From Roseiarcus sp963751165 (GTDB taxonomy: Bacteria > Pseudomonadota > Alphaproteobacteria > Rhizobiales > Beijerinckiaceae), in the NCBI GenBank assembly GCA_963751165.1, contig CAVVTP010000030.1, positions 1 through 64,000 on the forward strand: a stretch of DNA of 64,000 nt, given 5' to 3'. The stretch's first letter is position 1; every line of letters starts with the position of its first letter. Below are positions 36,979 to 44,707 of this stretch, in pieces. A model generated the notes under the pieces. That model saw only the letters and a program-made list of their open reading frames with translations. It was not told where the DNA came from and searched no databases. The position numbers and the translations under genes are program-made.

Positions 36979-37012
36979 AAAAAACCCCGCTCCGGCGCGA
37001 ACTGGAGCGGGG
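36979..37012 (-). terminator. Rho-independent terminator, minus strand
   Basis: Minus strand reads CCCCGCTCC, loop AGTTCGCGCC, GGAGCGGGG, TTTTTT. The stem-loop is the same as at 31811-31843. Confidence 0.8.
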
Positions 37013-37213
37013 CAGTGTTGGCGCGCGCTGCCCATTGGGAGGGAAACAGTCGCGCCACCCGGCACAAATGCAGCGCGCGCGGCGTTGTTCCCGCTGCCCG
37101 GAGCGCTAAGGCAAATGGATCGTCGAAGTCGCGCCCATTGCTCATCGGGGCTCTCAAACGAAACGGCCCCCAAGTCGCCCCGGTGGCCGCCCTGCATTCG
37201 ATGGATGGCGCGC

Positions 37214-37703
37214 TCAGACCGCCGTGCCAGCCGCCTTCATGGCCTGGTAATCATGCGCCAGGCTCCGAAGAATGTCGTCCCCGGTTCCGCCCTCATCTTC
37301 TTCTTTGATGTCGTAGCAATGCTCGCAAACTGAAAGCTTGGCCAAGAATTCCGCGAAGGTCGTTGCCCGCGTGGTCGCGATTTTCAGCCAAATTGGGCGC
37401 CGTTCGTTGTCATAGAGAGCCCTCACCCGCTTGTCGGCCTCCTCATATCCCGCTCTCGCAATCGTGCGCGCCTCCGTATACTTATTCAGCGCCTCAAGAA
37501 TCTCACAATGCGCGTTCGGTCTCGATCAAGCTGAATAGCTCGGCGTCGGGGCCGGCCGGGCCACTGGCAGGCTCGGCGGCGACGGCGGCTCCGGCAGCGA
37601 TCGGAGCGGCTCCAATTGCGCCGGCGGCGAGGATTGAGCGGAGGATAGTGCGGCGATCGGCGGGCATGGCTCCGCCTGCGGCCGAAACGGTGGCGTTCGG
37701 CAT
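37214..37703 (-). pseudogene. Tat-exported small protein, one frame break
   Basis: Start ATG 37703 after AGGAG. Twin-arginine signal ADRRTILRSILAAGAIG, alanine-rich cleavage region, then AELFSLIETERA. A shift near 37505 leads into CEILEALNKYTEARTIARAG, YEEADKRVRALYDNERRP and a C-terminal tail with two cysteines (SVCEHCYD). Joined length about 163 residues. Relatives occur as small exported helical proteins in rhizobial accessory regions; function unknown. Divergent from an XRE regulator, with shared operators between them. Confidence 0.6.
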
Positions 37704-37730
37704 TGTGGATACTCCTGACAATGGGTTGCA

Positions 37731-37747
37731 TCAACAATTACTGTTGA
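37731..37747. promoter_or_regulatory. Operator-like dyad 1, TCAACA-N5-TGTTGA
   Basis: TCAACAATTACTGTTGA in the intergenic region between the divergent Tat-protein and XRE genes. Same half-sites and spacing as dyad 2, 38 bases away. Confidence 0.6.
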
Positions 37748-37768
37748 TACTATCCGGTTCTCGCTCCG

Positions 37769-37785
37769 TCAACAAAAATTGTTGA
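37769..37785. promoter_or_regulatory. Operator-like dyad 2, TCAACA-N5-TGTTGA
   Basis: TCAACAAAAATTGTTGA, ending one base before the XRE start codon, where a bound repressor would block initiation. Confidence 0.6.
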
Positions 37786-37786
37786 A

Positions 37787-38014
37787 ATGACGCCCGCCCA
37801 GTGCCGCGCCGCTCGTGCGCTCATAGAGATCACTCAAAAGGGCCTTGCCGAGGCGGCGGGCCTCGGCCTGTCCACCATCGTCGATTTCGAGAGGCTGCGT
37901 CGAACGGTCTCGGAGGATGTGATTTTCGCGATCCGGTCCGCCCTCGAGGCCGCCGGCGTCGAATTCACGAATGGCGATCAACCGGGCGTGAGGTTGAGGA
38001 AAGCACGCGCATGA
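37787..38014 (+). CDS. Small XRE-family HTH regulator
   Basis: 75 residues. TPAQCRAARALIEITQKGLA, EAAGLGLSTIVDFERLRR, IRSALEAAGVEF: a single lambda-repressor-type HTH with no extra domain. Probably an autorepressor acting at the two TCAACA-N5-TGTTGA sites. Its stop overlaps the next tiny gene (ATGA). Confidence 0.8.
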   Translation: MTPAQCRAARALIEITQKGLAEAAGLGLSTIVDFERLRRTVSEDVIFAIRSALEAAGVEFTNGDQPGVRLRKARA

Positions 38015-38124
38015 ACGGCGTCAGTGCCGACCGCAACGGCGAGCAATATCTACTCGTCGTCAACGCTGAGTTGGCAGATCTGCGGGAGTGGAAAGGTTAT
38101 TGGCAAAGCCACACGAACCGATAG
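38011..38124 (+). CDS. 37-residue peptide coupled to the XRE gene
   Basis: MNGVSADRNGEQYLLVVNAE then LADLREWKGYWQSHTNR. Starts within the stop of the XRE gene, suggesting translational coupling. No family recognised. Confidence 0.45.
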   Translation: MNGVSADRNGEQYLLVVNAELADLREWKGYWQSHTNR

Positions 38125-38182
38125 TAACACACGGTTGTTTTGTGGTCAACTATTTTATCGTGCCGGGCATCGTTTGCTTCTC

Positions 38183-38666
38183 CTAAAACTTGTACCAAGG
38201 GCGCTGCGCCCTGTCCCATTCGGCGATAAGTTCGGTTACATTGCTGAACCGGGAAATATCCAACTCCATTTTGTCCGCGAAATGCGGATTTAAGAACTCC
38301 TTAGCATGATCTCGCACTATGAATTCCAAATGGTCTCTAATTACGGCCGCGTTGTAGAATCCCTGTCTGCGCCCAATCGCGATCCCCTCAAAATAGTTCA
38401 TCAGAAGTCGTCGTTTCGGCCCGAAATTTTCGAGGAGATTTCTGCAACTCCCCGCAATCGCGAGCGTCCCGCAGCTTAAGTAAAACATCGTGCAAAATAT
38501 GATCGTTCTCGTAGCGATCGCATGCTTTGAGCGTTTCCCAGCCGCACTGATCTCGGCGGAGTTTCCAGAGCTGATATGACGCAACCAAAACGGCAAAGGC
38601 GAGCGCTATGCCCTGCTCGCACGCCCACCAATCGCTCCACGTCAAATTCCAAAACCAGCGCGGCAT
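38183..38666 (-). pseudogene. DUF4760-like membrane-anchored protein, one frame break
   Basis: The N-terminal membrane segment (GIALAFAVLVASYQL) is followed by WETLKACDRYENDHILHDVL and LLKLRDARDCGEL. A shift near 38440 is followed by LLMNYFEGIAIGRRQGFYN, then VIRDHLEFIVRDHAKEFL. Joined length about 161 residues. The pattern fits DUF4760-type proteins that have one anchor and a cytosolic helical domain. Function unknown. Confidence 0.55.
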
Positions 38667-38766
38667 TGGATTACCCCATCGGGGCATAACAGCACCGCTA
38701 TCTGTCGCTGGCAACAAGGGGGTTCATCAAGCCAGTCTTGATGCCTGGGCGACTGGGACCATCCGG

Positions 38767-38814
38767 AAAAAGGCCGCCCCCGAGCGCGTCAGCATCGCGC
38801 TCAAAGGGGGCGGC
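38767..38814 (-). terminator. Rho-independent terminator, minus strand
   Basis: Minus strand: GCCGCCCCC, then GAGCGCG with an ATGCTGA loop, CGCGCTC, GGGGGCGGC and CTTTTT. It lies 92 bases after the stop of the lysozyme-like gene and probably ends that transcript. Confidence 0.75.
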
Positions 38815-38905
38815 AAGCCGCCTAAACCCCGCAAGGAAGGAAAGGGAATAGGCGTTCCCGCAGGTGACGAAAGGCTTTCACCTCCAAGCTCTCCGAAACC
38901 AGCCA

Positions 38906-39600
38906 TCACCCGCTCTGCGCGAGAAGCGTCATCATCGACCGTTCGAGCGACGAACTCACATTGTCGGCGATCTCGCGCAAATACCCGCCGCGAGCATCGA
39001 CACTGATTCCTCCCATGTGAATGGCGTTGGAGGTCTGGCTCGTCGTGACCGTATGATTGCCGGCAAGGGTGGATAGAACAGCCCCGCCAGTCGGCGCGCC
39101 ATTTTGGGAAAGAGGCTTTCCCTTCCACCAAGCGGGGTCATAATGCGTCCCAGGAGCGTCGTATTTGCCGCTATCCAAATCTTTGCGTGAGAAAGGCGCG
39201 TTTGCCGCACTTGCGGGAGTGTGGCCGCCCTTTATGACCTTCTCAACCTGATTAGCGTAACCTGTTCTAGTAGCGATATCAGATGCTTGCTTCCAGACCG
39301 TTCAAAATCATGCACAAGGATTCGAACGGCTTCTTCGCGATTGTTCGTATTGAACAGCTTCGACCAAACATGACCGCCGAGAGACCCTTTTTCCATCTCC
39401 CACCGCGCGGCGCGTAACTGATCAAGATGTCCTGCAGTCGCAACATCAATTCCAGTTCCAGCGAGGATTTCTCGTCTGCGGTCCTCATGCCATTGGAACG
39501 CCCCCATGGCGGTTCCGTGGTCGCCACGCGCGAGAGAGCCAAGAACATTCTCGCCCCGCTCATCCCCGACCATGGCAAGCGCGGCTTCATGCGATACCAT
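38906..39600 (-). pseudogene. Phage tail lysozyme-like protein, one frame break
   Basis: Reads EAALAMVGDERGENVLGSLA, GDHGTAMGAFQWHEDRRREI, GHLDQLRAARWEMEKG, resembling the phage tail lysozyme family that cuts peptidoglycan during DNA injection. After a one-base shift near 39290 it continues DIATRTGYANQVEKVIKGG and a low-complexity tail ending LERSMMTLLAQSG. An upstream segment (DLALSAGDLL near 39640) suggests the original gene began further upstream. A prophage or domesticated remnant. Confidence 0.55.
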
Positions 39601-39974
39601 TCGACCTAATCATCAGGAGGTCGCCAGCGCTCAACGCAAGATCACAGAATCCATTCTCGGTCAGCGGCCCGAGCTTATGCCAACCTCCTGGCCGATATCG
39701 GCGAGCCAATCGGTGCTCCTCTATCGTGAATGCCCGAGTGGCACCCCCCGACCATACCGGAGCGAGCGGGAGGGGCGAGCAAAGAGACGGATCGGACGCA
39801 TTCGCCAAGCCGTCCCGCAGCGCCCGCTACTTGCGCAGAGCGGTCTTTCGCTAAGTTCTCGGCGTAATAATGACCTCGACTGCGTGGTCGATCTGGCCAG
39901 ACATCGAGACAGGGGGCAACGCCAGTCCGCAGTCGGCGTCTCGCACTCAGTGTCGCGCACGAAGCCGAACAGAT

Positions 39975-40049
39975 CCCCGTCGTTGCGTTTTGCATGGTGT
40001 CGAGGATGGTCTGCTTCAGCTCCTGGGTGAACTTGTTGCGCACGCCCAC
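39975..40049 (-). pseudogene. Phage-like DUF5681/small-terminase N-terminal fragment
   Basis: Reads MGVRNKFTQELKQTILDTM then QNA before similarity ends. This beginning is typical of short phage-associated proteins next to terminases. Only about 25 residues remain. Confidence 0.3.
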
Positions 40050-40064
40050 GGGGGAATCGCTCGT

Positions 40065-41041
40065 CTAGAACCAGCCTTTAACCTTAAACCAAACCAGGGG
40101 AATGACGGCGCTGAGCAGGATCACCCCCCAGCCATACTGATAGCCCCAAGCCCAGTCGTATTCCGGCATGTTCTTGAAATTCATGCCGTAGAATTCCTGC
40201 CATCAAGGTCGGTGGGATGCCGACGATCGAGACGATGGTCAAAACCTTGAACACGTCATTCTGAGCTATTCCGATCAACCCGACCAGGGCATCAAGGACG
40301 AACTGCACTTTGCTCGCCAGTTGCTCCTCGTAGTCGATCAGAGAATGGATGTCCTGGCGCAGACCGACCAGGCGCGGCTTGAACGCGCCGCCGGACCACT
40401 CGCACGCATACTGGTCGGTGTAGGCGACGATGCGCCCCAGGCCCTGCAGCCCGTCACGCACCTCTGAAAGCCTGTCGCCCAGAACGACCCACCTGGCGCA
40501 GTTGCACCCGAAGGATACGGTTGGCGCGGGCGGCGTGTCGGCCGCGAGTGTCGTCGGCGTGGAAGGCGTCGATCGATAGGCCGTTCAATTCCCCTGCCAA
40601 GTGCTCCAGAATATCGGCGACACGATCGACGATCTCTTCACAGAGCAAGGTGAAAACCTCGATGCTGGACTTGGGAGCGTCCTGGCTGGAGGCGAACTTA
40701 CCGGCGACGGCGTCAAAGGCCGGCAGCGGCATGAAGCGGACGGTGATCAGACGATCGGTCGACAGCACGAACCCTAGCGGTGGGGTCGACTGGGCGCCCT
40801 CCGGACGCCGGGCCGCCGAAGGGGTGCTCATGTAAAGGACACCGCCGTAGTTTCTGAGGCGACTGGACGTCTCGATCTCGCTGAGCGCCCCCAAGGATGG
40901 CAGCGTCGCGCCGACCGTCTTTTCCACGTTCGCCACCTCGGCGCTGGTGGGATTGAGGAGGTCGAGCCAAAGGACGTCGGTCGCTACCACGCCCAGCTCT
41001 CCGGTCTTATCGTCGCTTTTGGCTGGGAGAATGTGCAACAT
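40065..41041 (-). pseudogene. corA: CorA-type magnesium/cobalt transporter, two frame breaks
   Basis: ATG after GAGGAGCG. The cytosolic domain (VLWLDLLNPTSAEVANVE, LYMSTPSAARRPE, LITVRFMPLPAFDAVAGKF) is followed by the stalk helices and KVLTIVSIVGIPPTLMAGI (TM1). The signature YGMNFKNMPEYDW and TM2 (GVILLSAVIPLVWF) complete it. Frames break near 40480 and at the GMN motif near 40190. Joined length is about 325 residues, normal for CorA. All family landmarks are present, so sequencing indels are plausible. An inner-membrane pentameric Mg2+ channel if intact. Confidence 0.8.
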
Positions 41042-41277
41042 CGTTTGGTCGCTCCTCGGGTAGGCCGGTTCTAGGAGCGTGGCGGCGCGAAGCAAGGTTC
41101 GCTCTTGTTTTGCGTCTAAGAGGTCCTAGGCATCGCCCTGCAAGCCACTACGGGCGCGGGCATGGATGCTTCGAAGTCCACGTAGGAGCGACAGAGTGAC
41201 GGCCGCGCTGGCATCTAGGATCCAAAGGTGCGAGCACAGCCGGAAAACTGGTCCAGGGAATGCCAGAGGAGATCGTA

Positions 41278-41523
41278 TGTTCGCTCGCGCCAGTCTTGTC
41301 GCCCTTGCCCCTTGCCCTCGCCCTTGTCTCGCCCGTATGGGCGGACCCCGACTATCCCGCCGGACTGTTCGAACGCTCGCCGTTGAACGGCCCGCCGGCA
41401 GCCGTTTCGCGCCGGGCGCACAATAATTGCCCATCGCAAGCGAAAGACCCGCCCACCGAGCGCGCCAGCGGCGCCTGCCGTCATTATCGTGAGTGGCGCA
41501 ATCCGTGGCCTCAGCCGTGCTGA
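41278..41523 (+). pseudogene. Small exported protein, signal peptide frame break
   Basis: The start ATG after GAGGAG gives MFARASLVALAP. A one-base change then continues LALALVSPVWADPDYPAGLF, RSPLNGPPAAVSRRAHNN, ending with CRHYREWRNPWPQPC. The second frame is open to the stop. It looks like a secreted peptide of about 60 residues with two or three cysteines. Function unknown. Confidence 0.4.
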
Positions 41524-41628
41524 ACCGCTGCTCCAACGTCGAGCGCGCAAGCGCACTGGGAACGAATTTCTTCTCTTTTGCCCGGTAAATCACGGGCGAT
41601 CCCGGCCCCGGGGGCGATAATCGTCGGT

Positions 41629-41800
41629 TCATGCCAGGATGACGTCGCTATAGTCCTCTCTTGGCCCGCCCAGGGCGCCGACACGGTTCAGGATGGCCGT
41701 GTCTCGAACGCACATGCCATCCTTGCGCTCCACGAGCCAGAAGAGGCGCGTCCTCGAGCAACCTTGCCATGATAGTTTGTGAAGGATGGCGCTCAGTCCC
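41629..41800 (-). pseudogene. Remnant of the SYSDVILRL-type small protein
   Basis: Ends NRVGALGGPREDYSDVILA, parallel to DRLGAMRGPGESYSDVILRL at 34854. The N-terminal part (FWLVERKDGMCVRDTAIL) is weakly similar. Third occurrence of this motif in the window. Confidence 0.35.
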
Positions 41801-41999
41801 GCCCTTTCAACGAGGGAAATTGAGAGCGCGCCTCGATCTCCGAGGCGATCGCCGTCCAGAACTGAAATCGCCGGCGGCAACGGGCGCGGCGGGCCTTCGA
41901 CACCTCGCCGGCCGTCGCCTTGAGGGCGGCTTCATTTTCCCGGACCGCACCATCGAGCAGGTCGCGCTTAACGTAGTCGGGTGCGGCGCGGTGATCCAT
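41793..41999 (-). CDS. Small basic hypothetical protein
   Basis: 68 residues, MDHRAAPDYVKRDLLDGAVR, then helical ENEAALKATAGEVSKARRAR and RRRFQFWTAIASEIEAR. Resembles short rhizobial accessory proteins ending in FWxAIxxEIEA. No clear ribosome site, so the start is uncertain. Confidence 0.4.
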   Translation of the reverse strand: MDHRAAPDYVKRDLLDGAVRENEAALKATAGEVSKARRARCRRRFQFWTAIASEIEARSQFPSLKGRD

Positions 42000-42069
42000 C
42001 GCCAACAGGAGGGCTCCGCAGCTTTTCGAGAGATCTGGCTGCCGCGTATCCGATTTGAGACGTGAACGA

Positions 42070-42690
42070 TCAGCACCGTTGTTGTGCGAGGCCGCGGGGT
42101 TCCAGCGCCGCCCTGATCCGCTGGACGGTCCCGACTCCCACGCCATGCGCCGCTGCGACCTTCATGATGCCGGCTTTGCCCAGACGCAAATCGGCGCTGA
42201 TCGCGGCTTCCTTCTCGGCGTCGATCGGCGGCCGCCCCAATATCTTGCCTTGCGTCTTGGCGCGCTCCAGGCCCGACTTGACCCGGTCGCGGATCATGGC
42301 GCGCTCGAACTCGGCGAAGACGCCCATCATTTGGAAGAGGGCCTTTCCGCCCGGTGTCGTAGTGTCCACTCCCTGTTGGTGGAGGAACAGGTCCACCCCG
42401 TAACCGTGAACGTCAGAAAGGAAGGCGATGAGGTCTTGGAGGCTGCGACCCAGCCGGTCCACCGACCACGCCATAATCATGTCGAACCGTCGTCGGGCCG
42501 CGTCCTTCCACAGTGCGTCGAATGCTGGCCGGTCCTTGCGCGACTTGGCTCCGCTGATGCCTTGGTCGCGATAGACCTTGACCACGATCCAGCCCATGCG
42601 GTCGGCAATGGCTCGTAGCTCGCGCTCTTGGTTCTCGGTCGTCTGATGATCCGTGGAGACGCGGCTGTAGATCGCGACTTGCTTCGGCAT
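42070..42690 (-). CDS. Tn3-type resolvase (serine recombinase)
   Basis: 206 residues after AAAGGAGG. The catalytic serine is in AIYSRVSTDHQT. Further landmarks: YRDQGISGAKSRKDRPAF, VDRLGRSLQDLIAFL, MGVFAEFERAMIRDRVKSG and the C-terminal HTH GIMKVAAAHGVGVGTVQRIR. All active-site arginines are in place. No Tn3 transposase is nearby, so it is an orphan resolvase, probably left from a transposon or plasmid. Confidence 0.9.
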   Translation of the reverse strand: MPKQVAIYSRVSTDHQTTENQERELRAIADRMGWIVVKVYRDQGISGAKSRKDRPAFDALWKDAARRRFDMIMAWSVDRLGRSLQDLIAFLSDVHGYGVDLFLHQQGVDTTTPGGKALFQMMGVFAEFERAMIRDRVKSGLERAKTQGKILGRPPIDAEKEAAISADLRLGKAGIMKVAAAHGVGVGTVQRIRAALEPRGLAQQRC

Positions 42691-42711
42691 GTTGGCCTCC
42701 TTTGACCCCAT

Positions 42712-42754
42712 TACCGTAGCACGTCAGATATACAATAATCAAATGATTACGGTA
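42712..42754. promoter_or_regulatory. Dyad cluster upstream of the resolvase, candidate res/operator
   Basis: TACCGTA (42712-42718) and TACGGTA (42748-42754) form an inverted repeat enclosing AATCA-AA-TGATT (42737-42748) and a TATACAAT promoter-like box. Resolvases often act at such sites in front of their own gene. Confidence 0.4.
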
Positions 42755-43231
42755 TGGACAAAGTCGGAGGAGCCAGCTCAGGATTTGCGGACCTTTGCGG
42801 GGGTGATTTGCGAGGGGATTTCTGTATAGGCGGCCGCGTTCGATCACGGCGTCTGGCCTCAATGTCTCGTCGGCACCGCCGCTCTCCGCTGGCGGCCCTT
42901 GACGCTGAAGTGAGGGGGCCTCCGGCAGTTGCTCATCGCGAGTGATTGAATGTCGGGACTTGACGTAAAGCACCCGTTGCGGGTCGCGGCCTTGGACGCC
43001 TCAATTGGGCGGACTGCGCGCCTTGAGGCGCCGCCTCAGGAAGGACCGGAGTCCGCGCGAAAGCCGTCATTTCGTTGCGAGCGCGCGATAGGCTTCACCA
43101 GGCAGTTGAGGGCACGTGGCGCGGGACCCGCTAGGACGCCCGCTGGCGGCCATCGGCGATCGCGCGTCTCGGGGCCGCGCGGGGCGTCCCGGGCTTCGAG
43201 TAGCTCGCAGTCTGCAACGGCTTGAGGGTTG
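42755..43231. other. Non-coding stretch
   Basis: No gene with ribosome-site support or recognisable domain on either strand. Confidence 0.4.
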
Positions 43232-43531
43232 TCAGGCTCGCGCCGGACGGCTACTCTGTGTTTGTTTCCACTTTGGATATTCCTTGGCGATCGTATCGAC
43301 GGTGCCGTCCAGGACCTTTGCACCGAGTTCCCGACCCACCGCCGAATAGAGCTCGAAGCCTTCGGCGAGCAGAGCGTGCTCGAAACGGTGCAGCGCCACC
43401 AACAGCTTTTCCCTCTGCTGGTCATCGAGTTTTAGCTCAAGGATGAGCGCCCGCATCGATGGATAGGCGCATAGCGGCTTCTCAACCAAGAACTGAAGCG
43501 GATCTGCGATCTTCTCCGGCAAGTCAACCAT
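43232..43531 (-). CDS. Hypothetical helical protein
   Basis: 99 residues, ATG after GGGAGAA. MVDLPEKIADPLQFLVEK, then LILELKLDDQQREKLLVALH and RFEHALLAEGFELYSAVGRE. Soluble and mostly helical. No recognised family. Convincing start and composition, so probably a real gene. Confidence 0.55.
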   Translation of the reverse strand: MVDLPEKIADPLQFLVEKPLCAYPSMRALILELKLDDQQREKLLVALHRFEHALLAEGFELYSAVGRELGAKVLDGTVDTIAKEYPKWKQTQSSRPARA

Positions 43532-44242
43532 TGTATTCTCCCAAGCGAGAAGTTTATCACATATCGTAGAACATACGATATACTCACCAAACTAAATATT
43601 GTGGACGCGCGCCCGAACTAGAGGCGGTTCTCGCCCGCTTGCTCGGCTCACACTCTACTGGTAACGATACTCTTAATGCGCGCCAACCAACTCCGCCAGA
43701 TCGCCGCGGCTCAAAGCTGCCTCCTCAAATCCGCAGCCTTAAATCAACACCCGATTATCGCGATGTCGTCAATGGCATCGGCTGGCGCCTTCGCACGGGC
43801 GCGATGAGCCGGAGAAGTACAGTAGCTGGAACTCGTTTTATCGGCGCTTCCGGCGATGGAGCGTTAACGTCCTGTTCGGGAGAGCGTGACCGTCGCGCTT
43901 GCCGAGGGCCGAGAGCGCGCACTTATAGTGTCGACGGCGCCAGGGTTTGCGATCACGTCTCGGCACCGGGCGCCCTCCACAAGAGCCGGCGCCCCATCAG
44001 GGGCTCGGCTACAAGACCCCAATAAGCCTTGGCGACTGTGGACAACCGGCGCGCTCGACGGCACGGCTGTGGACACAACGCTTCGCTTGGACAACGTTGC
44101 TACGTTGCCCACATGACCCACAGCCATAACAGCAGCAGGCGTCGACGGCTTAGGAATGAGAAGGGATAGGAGTGGCCTTGCTTCCCTTAAAATCCTGATC
44201 CCTCACGACCGGGTCCGCCGCACCAGAAAAGGAGAAGGTTAA
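43532..44242. other. Non-coding stretch
   Basis: 700 bases without a credible gene. AT-rich around 43555-43610, where the promoter of the minus-strand hypothetical gene should lie. A ribosome site for the next gene is at 44229-44238. Confidence 0.4.
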
Positions 44243-44707
44243 TTGGCCCGCAAAGCAAAGACAACCTCCGCGAACTCGCCAGTCAGTCACCACAGCCGAT
44301 TTGCCGGCACGTATTCAATTCAATTCAGCGGCTTCGGCCTCGGGCCGCATTGCGAGTCGTTTCATTTGGCCGGGGTCGGCCGCCTGCACCTGGACGCTGC
44401 AGGCGCCCTGAGCGGCAGCCAACATTCCTCGCTGTGTCCTACGACCCCTGGGGCCGCGGGCTCGCCCCCGCTGGGTTTTCAGTATGGAACCTTCCAGCTG
44501 GCTGGAACGTACGCCATCGGTGCCGACGGCGCGGGCACGGTGTCGATCGATTTTCTGCAGAACGGCGCGATCCAACAGACGGACGTGTTTAGGGTCGAAC
44601 CCGGCGACGCGGCAATGACGCGCTTCTGGCTGATTTCAACCTGTCCGACGCAGAGAGGCAAAGTTGTTCCCGAACTCGTGAGCGGCGAGGCTGTCAGGCT
44701 GTATTAA
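44243..44707 (+). CDS. Hypothetical protein, beta-rich
   Basis: 154 residues from TTG after AAGGAGAAGG. FAGTYSIQFSGFGLGPHC, GVGRLHLDAAGALSGSQHS, FQLAGTYAIGADGAGTVSID, VFRVEPGDAAMTRFWLIST. The repeated beta-strand pattern fits a small barrel-like domain seen in lipocalin-like secreted proteins, but no signal peptide is visible. Convergent with the cyclase-AAA gene, sharing four bases at the stops. Confidence 0.6.
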   Translation: MARKAKTTSANSPVSHHSRFAGTYSIQFSGFGLGPHCESFHLAGVGRLHLDAAGALSGSQHSSLCPTTPGAAGSPPLGFQYGTFQLAGTYAIGADGAGTVSIDFLQNGAIQQTDVFRVEPGDAAMTRFWLISTCPTQRGKVVPELVSGEAVRLY

